NCBI GenBank assembly: GCA_020747065.1
Contig: JAGMVK010000010.1
Coordinates: 2,046,001-2,110,000 of the forward strand
Reading direction: 5' to 3'
DNA: 64,000 bases
Origin: Cadophora sp. MPI-SDFR-AT-0126
Taxonomy: Eukaryota; Ascomycota; Leotiomycetes; Helotiales; Ploettnerulaceae
The translations under genes and the position numbers were made by a program. A model generated the notes under the pieces. It made no database searches and was not told the DNA's origin. It saw only the letters and a program-made list of their open reading frames with translations. Of the stretch, positions 13,263 through 24,893 are shown piece after piece. Numbering within the stretch: the first letter of the stretch is position 1; every line of letters begins with the position of its first letter.

Positions 13263-13287
13263 CTGTATAAACTGTAATATAGCGCCA
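13263..13287 (+). repeat. Left 25-bp TIR of the pogo-type element
   Basis: Starts CTGTATAAACTGTAATATAG and continues to GCGCCA. It is complementary to 15684-15708 at 24 of 25 positions. Further GCGCCA/CGCCACC motifs follow within about 60 bp. Confidence 0.9.
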
Positions 13288-13454
13288 CCCTCGCTGAACT
13301 CGCCACCCTGCATATAGCGCCAGGTCTAATTATATCACCTTGACACCGGTTATGATATATCGCTATGGCGGATTAAGAATTCCTGGGTTGGGTACTGGAA
13401 ATTCGCGTATTTTAGGTGTAAACAAAGGTATCCATTTGTGTAACTAATCATCCC

Positions 13455-15500
13455 CTACTCCTCCGTAACATCTGCCATGTCTTGATCTTCCTGTCCTGAC
13501 TCTTCCTCTGACGAATCAAACTCTGAATTAGAGTCAAAAGCACTCTCTATATCGTTGCCTGTATCTGTCGTAACGTCGTCTTCCTTCTCTTGTCGTTGAG
13601 CCTGTTTCTCCTCCGCTGAAATATACGTCCCTTCAACTATAATTGTATCTCCTTCAAGCTCGTCGTCGTCGGGGATAAGTATGAGGTTCGCAGAAGAGGA
13701 GGAGGTATAATCGCCGACAGCGATATTCGGGAGGTCTTTGATCTTGAGGTCGCTGTCTTCAGAGCCGTCAGGGTTCAACGATAAACCAAGGTTTCTAAAG
13801 GTGTTGACGATAGTCTGTTTGTGATCAGTATGAATACGTAACCAGGCCTCTCCTACCCATTTTGTGAGTAGAATTCTTCGGCCTTGAATAGAGTACTCAT
13901 TATTATTCCACTTCTCCAGGTTTTGATCGATGTGAACCTCTTCTAACTCCTTGATTATAGCCTTCAAAAGTGAGTTGATAGCAACATCAAGCACTTGAAC
14001 GTAGCCGGTACAACCGCCGGGGGTAATAGACAAGGTGACGTTAAGCTTTACGAATTCAGCTCGAATCTGCTGATTTAACATCTCTGCGTGTAACCTTCTC
14101 GCTTTCGCCTTCGCAGATTCGTTCGTAGGAGCCTTCTTTCCGGTGTGTTTGTGAGGGCAAAAGCGTCGAGGACGAGAAGACGAGGTTCTTGATCTGAGAG
14201 AGGGTATTCCGAAGCATGTGAGTAGTCTTGTCTGATCCAATTGATGAGATTCTCGGAATTGGCGTATGCTTTATCGTTCCAGATCACCTTAACCGCAGGA
14301 TGATATTGAGCCATCTCAAGGCGTCGATTCTTATTCCCTTTGCCTGGTTTTCCCTTAAACATAAGCATAGGTTTACAACGATTGACGCCATCTGCGAAGA
14401 CGATAACTTGAAGGGTAGCTTGCCGTTTGTCCCAGCCACTTCTCGCGGTCCGTAAGGTGACAGTACGAGAGCCTTTACTGGCGTAAGTACGGCCTTTTTG
14501 GAACTCAAAAGCAAGCGGTGTTTGGTCCATATTCGCAATCTCAGAGAGCTTATATCTTCCCACAACAGGTACAGACGGAGGACGAGGTTTCCCACAATCA
14601 GAGGTAGGGGTGACGATAGTGTTTCGACGGTTGAATTGAAGCCAGTTGACGATAACATTCCGAAGCTCTTCAGGTGCCTTTTGAGCTCGTTTGGTGCTTG
14701 CTCTGAAGGAGATTCCGTGGCGGTGTTTGAAGCCAATTAGCCAGCCAGGAGACCATCGAAATCCAAGGTATAGATTCAGACCTCCTTCCCTACGAATAAC
14801 ACGCTCAGGATGAAGCTCACCATATATCTGCTTAGCATTCCGAATCAACCATTTGGCAGAGATGGCACGTCCTTTGAGTCGAGCCTCGTCGAATCTCACT
14901 TTCAGCTTTGTTTCCATCTCTAGCTCTTTGACTTTACCCCACGGCTTGCGGACACGATATGTTCCCCTCTTTTGGCGCAAAATCTCGCTCTTTTTCTTGA
15001 TCCAGCCTCGGAATGTTGACCTTGGGATACACAATTTACGTGCCGCATATCGAATGGTAATACGCTCGTCGGTGCCATCTTTGAGTTGACGGTATATAGT
15101 CTCCCAATACGTGATCGCTGCTAACTTATATTCTCGAGAATAGGAGTATCGTTTCCGAGTAACGTAGTCGCCGAATTCCGAATCTGCGAAGCCGTCTATA
15201 TCGTCGCCCTCAATTCCTTCCTCAATAACAAGTCGACTCGCACGCTCTTGATCTCCAGGCTCCCCGACGCCTTGAGCGTCATGTTGAATTCGCCATTGAG
15301 CCAATTGCTTTATTGTCTCTTATTCGCCAACTCCCCCAATATACCTGCGGCCCAGAACACGCTGAGAGCGAGTTGTTTTGTCTTTCGCAGACGGTCCAGG
15401 TCGAGAGCGAGGTTTAAGAGGTTGTAAAAGGCCTTGCAGATTCAAGGTAGCTTGACCGGGTGGTAAAGGACCTGCAAGAATACGCGGAATTGGGGCATAT
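13455..15500 (-). pseudogene. pogo/Tigger-type DDE transposase with frameshift and premature stop
   Basis: The main frame runs from about 15,319 down to 14,075. It has a helix-turn-helix region (residues such as AARKLCIPRSTFRGWI) followed by the DDE_1 core, with first aspartate in NMDQTPLAFEF and second in RLLVLDAFA. Reading then moves to another frame (13,455-14,240), which carries the third-acidic block GGCTGYVQVLDVAINSLLK and an acidic tail. The two frames meet at the CCC run at 14155-14157 and differ by one base. Upstream of the first frame a TAA at 15320-15322 interrupts a frame that extends to about 15,490 (PIPRILAGPLPPG), so the N-terminus is also cut. Known: DDE_1 endonucleases cut and join the transposon ends. 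Inferred: this copy is inactive unless the one-base differences are assembly errors. Confidence 0.85.
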
Positions 15501-15683
15501 TAACGATATCATATAAAAGAGTGTTGTTTTAGGATAAAGGTATAATCAAAGGATGTAAAGGAAGTCATTAAGAAGAGGGTATTTTAGTGGGGATTTAAGG
15601 GGAAATTATGATCTACAACGCCACCCTTAACTATAGCGCCAGGTCCAAAACTATCGATTTACTACCAAAAAGATACAGCGCCA

Positions 15684-15708
15684 TGGCGCTATATTACAGT
15701 TTATACGG
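15684..15708 (-). repeat. Right 25-bp TIR of the pogo-type element
   Basis: TGGCGCTATATTACAGTTTA and the bases to 15708 form the inverted partner of 13263-13287. It is followed by TA at 15709-15710, the right copy of the target duplication. Confidence 0.9.
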
Positions 15709-15710
15709 TA

Positions 15711-16523
15711 GTAAGTACAAGATACTATTTGTATAAGAATAGAAGATTAAGAAAGAAATACAAGAAATAATAAACCTATTTTCTATATTTAAAGAGAAAT
15801 TTAATTTTAGAAATTATAATAGAGCTTATTAAATAATATTAAGCTTGTTCTTTAAGTGTCTTAATAATATAAGAGTTCTTAGAGCAAAGAAAGCTATTTA
15901 GAATAGCTGCAAGTAATTATACGCGCATTTTACAATAGCTAAAACTAAAATATTAACTTTAATTGCCGTTTTTATCTTTATATAAATCTTTCTTTATATA
16001 GTTCTTGTACTAACTAAAAGTGCAAAAACCTAGTTTTTCTTTTAAACCAATTTTATAGTTCTTACTAGCTACTTATTAGCCTTTCTACTTATGTTGGTCC
16101 GCAGGCCCATCCAAAGCATGTCTCAGCTAGAATAGGGAGTAGGACCACTTACGGGGGTGATTCGGTGGCGTTTCGGGAGGCAATATATAGTCTGGTACCT
16201 CCTACCTCCTCTTAGAAGAAAAACAGATTTTCCACACCATTAAGCTTGATATGCATATACATGATATTTACGTTTGATTCTTGGCTTATATTCGGTATTG
16301 AACCGACAACTTAGCTTTGAAATTTCTACAACCTTAATCTTTAATATACATTCTGTGTTTAATTGCAACTCTTTATTAAATTTTGCAACCTTAACCAAAA
16401 GCAAGCAAGAATTCTAACCTATTTTAAAGAGCTTAAAAGAGCTTATATTGCACCAATACCTTCGTCTATTCTGCTCTATAATTAAATGCTTGACTTAAGG
16501 GCTTCTAGCTAATAGAACAAGAA
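15711..16523. other. AT-rich flank with no gene
   Basis: Up to about 16,080 the sequence is TA-rich and RIP-like, then near-normal to the 3' end of the HET gene. Short frames only. The part next to 16,524 presumably contains that gene's 3' UTR. Confidence 0.5.
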
Positions 16524-18878
16524 CTAAACTATATTAAAAATTTTAACTGTAGCTTCTCCGTTCTCAAGCCATTTCATAGCTTCACCTTCCATAATACCAT
16601 GCACATAGCACTCTCCGACAAGATTATATCCTCCTATACATGGTCTTAAGACAACAGGAAGCTCGCTACCTAAGAATACACATATAACATCTCCACGCTC
16701 CGTCTTTCCAGGCACCATTCCAAGGTATCCCTTGGCTGAGATGATGAATCTCCGCCCAGGAAGGATATTGACAGCTGGAAGGAAGAATTGGGCAGTCTCC
16801 TCTGGAATAGCATAGGGTATTAACGGGCTTCCTGGTGGAAAGTATTTCCGAATCTCAGTGTCCCCAATTCTCAGATCTCCGTTGCATCCTCGAAAGACGT
16901 TGAGATAGCTCCAGGTGACGTCGAGAACCTTGTCATCCGATTCAAAAGCCCGCTGGAGAGGGATATCGAAAATGACCTGTCCGTTTCTTGAGGGTAATTT
17001 GCCTTCCATATCTCGATTGCCAGTTATAGTCCGGCAGATGGCATCTTTCAAACCATGCTGCGAATATAAAGCGTGCGTTGGGCTCATTGATGGAGGTTCG
17101 AACTTGTGAGAGCTTGAGCCTGTCTTAGGCTTCGACATCTTCGACATCTTTAATGCGCCAAATGCTCGATGCATTACTGATGACTTCTTGATAGGCTTTG
17201 CTTCACTACTGAGAACTGGTCCATTCGTGGCTTGGACGATATCATGAGCCTGGCCTTCGGTCTTGCCCAGACAGGGACACCCAAGACTTTCTATCGTATC
17301 TATCAATATTCCAGATATCGACAAGACTCCATGTGGTCTGAATGAACAGACGGTAGCATCCAGTTGACCTCCGGCATGAAAGCGTGTTTCTGATGACATC
17401 TCTGCTCTGGAAGGTTTTGCTGTCAAATCCGGAACCCATGATGGTAGATGCAGTATTTTAGCCGCATCCGAGGTTGCGTGGCACACGATATCAACCGACC
17501 CCGTATATTTGATCAGTGCTTTAGCAAAGTCAGTATAAATCTGAGGAATAGATGAGTTGTAATCTGGCACGATTTCCTTCGAAATTGAGTCATTCAGAAG
17601 ACTCAAGACTCCATACACCTTATCCCGGGGATCCTTTTGTTCTGCCTCTCGAATCATAGAAAGCAGATTCGCCAAAAAGAAGCCGGTGTTGGTGGGTGCA
17701 TCTTCATCATGTAGTACTGCAAGTCGTAGAGCCTTCGTTACCTTCGAGATCATGATTGAAGAGCGGTTAGCATCAGAAAGAGACACCCCAGTGGAGAGAT
17801 AGACATCCTGAACGTGTCGGCTTGCCAGGAGCTCAAAATCAGATGTAAGGAGGAACAACGCATCAACAAAGGTTTTCCAAGCCAAGACCTGATTACCGCA
17901 CTGTAGTGCCAATTCTCCATGACTTAAAGCGATCTCTTGAATTACCCAGAGACGAGTCCAGTAAGGTCGTTCTAGGAATCTTTCGAGGGCTGTCCATGAT
18001 CCAGCTTGGAACAGCCTTGGGTTTCCTCTCAATTTCTGGAGGAGATTTGAACCGTCAGCCATTTTGCCGTCATTGGCATAACAAAGTCCAAACTGGGTCA
18101 ATAAGTCCATAGCCTGCTTGCTATCGTTATCCTCTTTTCCTAGCCATACAAATACCAGGGATGCCTGCTCATAAATCTTTCCCATGCATTTTACTTGCAA
18201 GTTTCGCTCCTCAATATCGTTCTGGTTAATACAAAGCTGATCGATCCAAATTCGCTGAACTTTCCTCCCCGCCTTGCGGTCCATTGCAACCTCTTTGCTG
18301 ATGGAGCGTAGGAATTCTTCAAGGTTAGGCGTCACCTTGACAACAGCGCCGTTAATAACAATGTCCTTCGTAGTTTCAAATGATCCCCAGGTGTATGACA
18401 GTGCAACAAAATCACCCCACGTCCAACGAGCGGAGTCGGGTTTTGAGGCTATTTCACGAGTCTTGAAGAGAACTGCATCTTGATTGTCATGGGTCATGGT
18501 GCTGGCATCAGGAACCCCTGTCTTTTCACGGCAAAAATCCCAGAAGTCGTGGCCTTTGTATAGCTGAAGACCTTTCCTTTTCATAAATTCTTTACTTTCC
18601 CCAGTGAATTCGTCAAGTGACACGTTTTCGAGTGTGCACCGTATGACATCTGCATCCATACGGCCCAGCAGAATCAACTCATCTGACAACTGTGGAAGGA
18701 TACCGAGCAGTCGAATTTCATTGCGTGAGTTGTCAAGAGGCTGATACTCTAGAGTATTTCGGCGTTCTGACTCTAGAATAGGTGCCTTGTATCCTATTCC
18801 GAAGGCAACACCTTTTGGAATTGTGCTGCGTTTAAAACCTGTAGACAGTTTATGTTGAGCGTTATTTGAGGAAGCCAT
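16524..18878 (-). CDS. HET-domain protein (heterokaryon incompatibility family), 784 aa
   Basis: A single exon on the minus strand. The frame can be extended upstream to a GTG at 18911, but the first ATG is at 18878 (protein start MASSNNAQ), so I use that. HET-domain blocks, counted from this start: EYQPLDNSRNEIRLLGIL (about 44-61), FVALSYTWGS (157-166), WIDQLCINQ (211-219) and VFVWLGKED (242-250). The rest is the long helical C-terminal region usual in this family, ending with GGYNLVGECYVHGIM, a conserved closing block. Known: HET domains trigger cell death when incompatible strains fuse, usually with a partner protein; the partner is not identifiable here. No frame breaks. It sits between the pogo element and a RIP relic, an accessory setting typical of such genes. 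Confidence 0.9.
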   Translation of the reverse strand: MASSNNAQHKLSTGFKRSTIPKGVAFGIGYKAPILESERRNTLEYQPLDNSRNEIRLLGILPQLSDELILLGRMDADVIRCTLENVSLDEFTGESKEFMKRKGLQLYKGHDFWDFCREKTGVPDASTMTHDNQDAVLFKTREIASKPDSARWTWGDFVALSYTWGSFETTKDIVINGAVVKVTPNLEEFLRSISKEVAMDRKAGRKVQRIWIDQLCINQNDIEERNLQVKCMGKIYEQASLVFVWLGKEDNDSKQAMDLLTQFGLCYANDGKMADGSNLLQKLRGNPRLFQAGSWTALERFLERPYWTRLWVIQEIALSHGELALQCGNQVLAWKTFVDALFLLTSDFELLASRHVQDVYLSTGVSLSDANRSSIMISKVTKALRLAVLHDEDAPTNTGFFLANLLSMIREAEQKDPRDKVYGVLSLLNDSISKEIVPDYNSSIPQIYTDFAKALIKYTGSVDIVCHATSDAAKILHLPSWVPDLTAKPSRAEMSSETRFHAGGQLDATVCSFRPHGVLSISGILIDTIESLGCPCLGKTEGQAHDIVQATNGPVLSSEAKPIKKSSVMHRAFGALKMSKMSKPKTGSSSHKFEPPSMSPTHALYSQHGLKDAICRTITGNRDMEGKLPSRNGQVIFDIPLQRAFESDDKVLDVTWSYLNVFRGCNGDLRIGDTEIRKYFPPGSPLIPYAIPEETAQFFLPAVNILPGRRFIISAKGYLGMVPGKTERGDVICVFLGSELPVVLRPCIGGYNLVGECYVHGIMEGEAMKWLENGEATVKIFNIV

Positions 18879-20216
18879 CTTGCTTGTTTTGGCGTGTAAA
18901 AGGGTCAGCACTGAGAATCAATAAATCGTTAGCAAAGACCAGTTAGAGATGGTGGCCTGATTCCACTGACGTTCGCGAGAGCGCTTGTCTATATAGGACT
19001 TCTTGATAGTCCTGGCTTCAGAGGATCAAGGGCAGGCAGTTTGCCTGCAAAACAAAAGCTGATTAATGAGCTGAAGTGAATTCTAAGTGGAGAAGAATTG
19101 TAGTTGTTTTTAAAATGAATTCACGAAACATCGTTCGTTTACTTACGTCCTAACGGTGCGGGGTATTTACACAGAGCGTTAGGCAACAGTCCTCTAGCGA
19201 TTGGAAGGAGCCTTACCCCCACTCCTAGAGCACAAACTATTGGCCGCTTTTGCACAACAAAACTGGGAAGAAACGAGGTTGTAATTGGACTTGATGCTTG
19301 GATTTGATAGTATAAATTGCGCAATATGACCAATAACATGGAGATTTCGTAGAGCGAACAGGAGATCGAGATTGAGATTCTGGATATCTGTTTAATCACG
19401 TCAGTGGAGTCTGCGCTCCACCAAGAGCTGACAATCCCGAGGTAATCCCGATCACTTGTCCAGGCGGGCGGAAAATTCCGCATGTCATGAAACACGACTT
19501 TCCCAACCATTACCCACATCTCAAAGAACACTACAATTGCAGATGGAGGGCTTGTCACCCATGACGGATCAGGCTTCAAGGGGAGGGGTTTATTATTGCC
19601 CTTCGAGGGCACCAAATGCGCCAAATTGCACTTCGACCTGTGACAGGCCGCCGTAGTCATCTCCACGGTAATTGCGCCGCGACCTGGAACAGCTCTCCTA
19701 CCTATGAAACTTCCACTCAAAAAAATTTACAGTACAAACCCGACACGGAGTAGCTTCTCCATCCGTCGTGCCAATCTCCCCTAGTCACCCCTGAGGAGGA
19801 ACTACACTGGCGCCTCGACCCACGCCCTCGCATGCGGCTCATGTCTGTATCAAGGCACGGTCAGACGCGACCGCGTCTTGTCATAGACAATTGCTACCCT
19901 TCTAATTGCACACACATCTCACAGAGTCCTGCCCTGGGATGCCATGACTTTCCGGTCGCAGTCCCTTGGAGAGGGTATTGTTTATCTTCTCGACTTCGGT
20001 ACTCTCTTCTGTACTAAGCACAATTCTGCTATACTATCTCGCGAACTCAAGAACTACTTGCGTCTTAACTAAGACCACAAGCTATTACTGGTAATATAGC
20101 AACCTATCTCCAATACTGCCTAGACCGTTCGCCCCCAGCCAAAGGCGACACTCGTAGAGCTAGCGGTACTTCCTCACGGCTCCGAGCCTCTCCCCTTCCT
20201 ACCCATCCTTAATAGC
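18879..20216. other. Upstream region of the HET gene; no supported gene
   Basis: Contains the HET promoter. A minus-strand open frame at 19139-19720 begins with TTG and has no recognisable domain. Composition is normal to about 20,040 and then grades into RIP-eroded sequence. Confidence 0.4.
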
Positions 20217-22590
20217 ATGCGGTATCGTGCCTATCCGTACCTACGAGGTACGCGGAAGGAAGACGGCGTTCTAAAGGCACACGTTAAGAAGGAGTACCTA
20301 AGGGTACTAAGCTAGAAGTAGTAGGACACTATTAAGGAAGTAAGGGTTCAGAGGTAGGTGAATAACACGCGCGATACCTACTAGATTATTAGTAGCGTTA
20401 TGCGGTGTAGAATACTACTAGCACTAAAAATAGTCTACGAACGAGTGATTAAAGCAATAGAGGCGGAAGAGGATATAGAATAGGAGGAAGATAGAAGGCT
20501 GAACTAGTAAGAAGATAACGCTAAGAATCAAGACGAAAGCACGCTATAGCTTAAGTATTATATAAAGTAGTTAACAAGGTTCAAGGGCAGGCCGCTTAAT
20601 ATTCTCGCTATTACTAAGAAGCCGCCCTTTACTTTATTTAAAAGCCGGCGCGCTAGGTTAACCGCGGGAATACACTACAGCGTCATGATACGATAGGACA
20701 AATGGTTCGAAGAGAGGCTTTATGCTATTATAGTAGTACTGCGGCAGATGCTTAAGCGGTACCTATCTACCTTAGATATAACGGAGACGCTAGTTGCGCA
20801 TTGGATTAATAGTATTAATAACAGTTACTATACTAACGCATTTAAGTAATATTAGCGGTAGAGTTCTTTAGATAAGTACTTCTGTACCTGGAGATAGCTT
20901 ATCTCCTACCTCTTCCGTGTGCATTACTTCGATTAATGCGATAGAGACATAGTCTATAGCCGGGTGTACTTGGAAGAGGTAGCTAAACGATTAATTATAG
21001 CCTAGGAATTAGAGCTAATAGACGATAGTACTTATAATACTTTAGTAATATAGTTATTTAATATATCAATTAATCTCCTCATAACCTCATACCTAAGTAG
21101 TAGCTATAAGAATTGCATGATAATACACTTTATTAGAGTCTTAGGGATCGATAAGAAAACGCATTTCTGGAAGGCGCTATACGATTTTACTACTATTCTC
21201 GCCGGATTAGTATAGATATCGCGATTGCTTTTCTTGGAGTATACCCTACTAGAGAGGGCTTATGTAAGTTTAACTGGCCCTAACTGGCTAGAAGTATTAT
21301 AAACCTAGTCCCCTAACTCTCTAAATAAGCTCTATTATATTAGAATAAAGTACATTTGACGCGAGAGCTTATACTTACTGAATGCAATACTGGACCTGCT
21401 CTTTAAGAATAACGAATTAAGGCTGCGGGAAGGAGGGAAGGTTATAGCTATATAATAGACGACTAAGGAAGCAAATGATACTCTAGTTTTAGAAACGCTA
21501 AAGAAGAGTATAGCGCTTATAATAAAGGACTTCTATTAGATAAGAGTAGATGCTATTCTAGTTATAGAGGAGATGGTAGAGTAGTTAATATACGGCTTTA
21601 AACTAGATACTAACCTTAATCAGATTTATAATAATCTAGCTAATTGGAATATTAGATACTTATTTATGATAAATGAAAATAATAATCTCTAGAAAGTATT
21701 TTATACTCTAAGAATAGCGGCTACGTTAGCTGAGAGCCCTTACTGTCTTATGGACGAGAAGTTCCAGTACTGAGTTAGCCGCTGCTAGGAGTATCTATAT
21801 GATATAGATGTTTTGGTTCGGAGCCTCTTTGCTGCAGTTCACTTTACCTTTAGCTTTCCGGGACACGGGATAGAGATTAATCTAGTTATATGGGCAAATT
21901 CTCGAGAGTATATTAAGAATATCTATGTACAATATGAACTATATTTATAATAATGGATAACTTTAAGCTGAAAAGTTTAACTAGGAAGCTTTTCTGGGTT
22001 ATGCATATAATTCTAAAGTCTATTACTTGTTTTCTCTTCCTATATATTGCATATATTAGACTCTTTGTAAACTTGCTCTAGAAGGTGTCCGCTTCATAAA
22101 ATGCCGGGAGAACTGTATACTTATATATATTATATTACTTATTACGTAAGCACTTCAGTGCTACGGATAGGAGCTTAGTTCTTTATAGTCTAATAAATAC
22201 CTTATTTATACTTATGAAGATCAGACTCTATTAGTAAGCTTTTATTATTATTGTAAAGAAGTATTTAGAGAATACTATTAAAGATATTAATCTATAGGAG
22301 CTATCTTTTATAGTAGAATAGGTTAGTATATAGTAATGCACGTATAATATATGTACTTATAGGAATATATACGCTAGATTGTTAGATATACTTGCGGGGC
22401 TTATTGAAGACTTAATTATATAATACCTGTATAATTCAATTAAGTAGTACACGTTCGGAGACTTGGAAAGGATAGTGGAGCTCGGGCGTTATTACTATAC
22501 TGAAGCTGAGGGCTCTTATGGGTAAAAGAGGGTACTGAAGGAGCTTAATATTAACGTAGTAGGGAAAAAACGGAGGAAAGTAGATAGCCC
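20217..22590 (+). pseudogene. RIP-killed gene resembling DUF3505/telomere-linked-helicase-type proteins
   Basis: From ATG 20217 one plus-strand frame can be followed to about 21,960 with more than twenty TAG/TAA/TGA codons. Most sit where Gln or Trp is plausible, as CpA-to-TpA mutation predicts, and no frame change is needed over about 580 codons. Readable stretches include AGIHYSVMIR, DKYFCTWR followed by ISYLFRVHYFD, PGHGIEINLVIW followed by ANSREYIKNIYV, and, after one frame change, KSITCFLFLYIAYIRLFVNL and CTYRNIYARLLDIL. The order (charged N-terminus, a G-x-E-I block with IYV, a hydrophobic helix, then a YAR block) resembles the repetitive fungal proteins carrying DUF3505 and the N-terminal part of telomere-linked RecQ helicases. 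That identity is an inference from memory of the family. The RIP pseudogene call is much firmer than the family name. Confidence 0.6.
22216..22585 (+). repeat. Direct repeat unit A (3' part of the DUF3505-like relic)
   Basis: About 370 bp beginning GAAGATCAGACTCTATTAGTA that reappears in the same orientation at 22,739. The two units align along their whole length with mostly transition differences. Confidence 0.75.
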
Positions 22591-22738
22591 TTAATTTAAT
22601 TTTGATATATTATTCTCTTTACTATTACTTAACTTATACTTGTTACTCTGTGTGGTTATTTATGCCTAGCTAGCTATACTAGCGTAGTATCACGTGAGTA
22701 TAAGGGCAATATTCCAATAAAGTGCTATCTATGCCGCT

Positions 22739-23107
22739 GAAGATAGGACTCTATTGATAAGCTGCTATTACTATTATAAAGAAATATATAGAGAATTCCA
22801 TTAAAATACTTAATCTATGGAAATTATTAACTATAAAAGAGTAGATTAGTGTATAGTAATGCATATATAATGTATAAACCTATAAAAATAGTTATACTAG
22901 ATTGTTAGGGATACCTACGGGACTTATAAAAGATTTAGTTCTGCGGTATTTATATAATTTAATTAAGTGGTATATATTTAGGAATCTAGAAAGGATAGTA
23001 AAGCTTAATCGTGAAGTTTAAGTTATAAAAAAGGGGTTTAGTAGATAGAAAAGACTATTAAAAGAGCGTGATATTAATATAGCGGGGAGAAAATAATTAA
23101 AAGTAGA
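22739..23107 (+). repeat. Direct repeat unit B (degenerate duplicate of 22216-22585)
   Basis: Begins GAAGATAGGACTCTATTGATA and ends near AAAGTAGATAATAAG, matching unit A. It is more TA-rich and has lost the open frame. Either the relic gene's 3' end was duplicated in tandem, or a second, truncated family member lies here. Confidence 0.75.
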
Positions 23108-24893
23108 TAATAAGTAACGTGTCTAAATCTACTCCGGAAATACACTCTTATAGGAGGCGACGCTCGCGGAGTATAAGAAGAAGGGTTTCTGATATCTAGA
23201 TAACTTCTAGAAGGATTATTAAATCGACAAAGAAGTAGCTTGCGTAAGTGATACTAAAGAAAGACTATGTATCTTTTTAAAGTCTTTTAATACGTATATA
23301 GGTTTTCTTAGATACCTAATATTTGGAGAGAATATAGAGTGTGCTATAGGTTTTATTTAAGTAAAGTAGCTGCAATCTTATAAAGAGATTCTCAAGTTTA
23401 ATTCTAATAAAGACTTATCTGGTCTGTTCTATAACCTAAGTGCACTACTACTCTTAGGCTTAGTTAAGGTGTACTAAATTTAGTATTAAGAGTACTAGTA
23501 GCGGAATATTCTTATGAGTATAGTTACTGAGTAAATTTTGCTTAGCTCTATTGTTTTTAATATACTTAATACGCTATTAGACTGATAATATTAAGAGATC
23601 TTGCTAGGCTTAAACCTAAAAAAGTTTAGTAAATAGTCTCAGACTTACTAGTATTCTCTAGCTCGGAATTTTTGCTAGTAACTGACCCTCCTTTAGTACT
23701 CGAAGTAGAAGTAATCTAGTACCTTTGGCCTGGGCTTGCTCCTTCTCATAAATTGGGAGTGGAACGTGGAGTAATGCTTAATAGATATTAATACGGCGAC
23801 GTGGAGCTGGTTTATGGACTAGCTTTATCTTATTTGCCCTAACCTTTATAAACTGGCTTTAGCGCTTTACGATTACGGACGTGCTATTGTGGACTATCAG
23901 ATTCTACTACTACTATTAAAAATGGAGATCTAGTGTATAATAGACCTAAATATACTTGCGATCAAAGAAGTTGGATATCCGATTTCAATAGAGGCTGAGG
24001 AAGGAAGGAGAATTGCGAAGTTTTACGCTCTAGTAACACTATACAAAATTAAGCGAGGCACGGACCTTTGTCTCTACTTTACGAGGGATCGTAACAAGAA
24101 AACCTTGAGGAATCAATCGAGGAATCAGTCGAGGGGAGTAAATTTTCGAACCACCCACGCACCCTTAAGAATACAACGTCTTCTTATAGACTCGAGGGGC
24201 GGGGTATTCGAGGGAGAATAAAGTTCGAAGACATGTAAAGACGTGTTTAAAGTTTAAACTTAGTCTTAAACTTAAAGGGAATTGTTATGATTTTGAAGTA
24301 TCGCGACCTTCGTAAAAGGACGCGACAGATACGTGTTTCGACGTGTCTCGAGACAAGTTCGACTAACCCTCTTCTCGAACGGCGACCTTAAACGAGAGAA
24401 TTAAGCGTTACGCGGGGTTTTATTAGTAGAATAATAAAAAGTAATAGTAAATGATTAATTACTTAGACTAGATAAGAAAGAAGAGAGAAAGTAGCGTATA
24501 TTTAAATAAGCTTAAAGATCTTAGATTATAAACAATTAATATAAGCTTTTTCTTACTATTTTAAAAGAACTAATAAATCTCTAAAAAGTAGTAGTAATAT
24601 AATAATAGTTTTAGTAAAGGGTTATATTACTACCCTACATTAGTAACTATATATTGTAATATCTTACTTTATAATTCTAATATCTTTTGATTTTTAATAA
24701 TTATTACTTAAATATAATAAACTTCTTTTATAACTTCCGATACTTAGTCTTCTTAATATTTCTTTAGTTATTAAGTTTAAATAATAATTATAATATTACT
24801 TTTACAATTATTACTAAGGCTTAAGGTAATAGCTAGATTTTAATAAGGTATAGCCTATACTACTATTATTAATATAGCTAATTAATATTAGTA
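23108..24893. other. RIP-eroded coding-like sequence, parent not identified
   Basis: At 23,100-24,060 a plus-strand frame with many TAG/TAA codons reads plausible protein (for example NWEWNVE and KLALALYDYGRAIVDYQI), suggesting another inactivated repeat gene or a continuation of the DUF3505-like relic. At 24,100-24,420 composition is balanced with short repeats of CGAGG-type motifs. After that it is TA-rich again. No named domain could be supported. Confidence 0.4.

Larger units (their letters stand above)
13263..15708 (-). mobile_element. Tc1/mariner-pogo-type DNA transposon with TIRs and TA duplication
   Basis: A 2,446-bp element bounded by 25-bp terminal inverted repeats at 13263-13287 and 15684-15708. 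These differ at one position (second base T versus C), and TA lies immediately outside each end (13261-13262 and 15709-15710), as expected for Tc1/mariner insertion. Copies of GCGCCA recur just inside both ends. It carries one transposase gene on the minus strand. Composition is normal, in contrast with the RIP-eroded flanks, so it either arrived after the main RIP episodes or was never duplicated here. The intact ends suggest that a transposase from elsewhere could still recognise it. Confidence 0.9.

Noticed and set aside
18879..18911. N-terminal extension of the HET protein to 18,911
   Set aside because: The extension begins with GTG. The first in-frame ATG is at 18,878 and gives a normal start.
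19139..19720. 193-codon minus-strand open frame upstream of the HET gene
   Set aside because: It starts with TTG, has no recognisable domain, and its composition resembles surrounding non-coding sequence.
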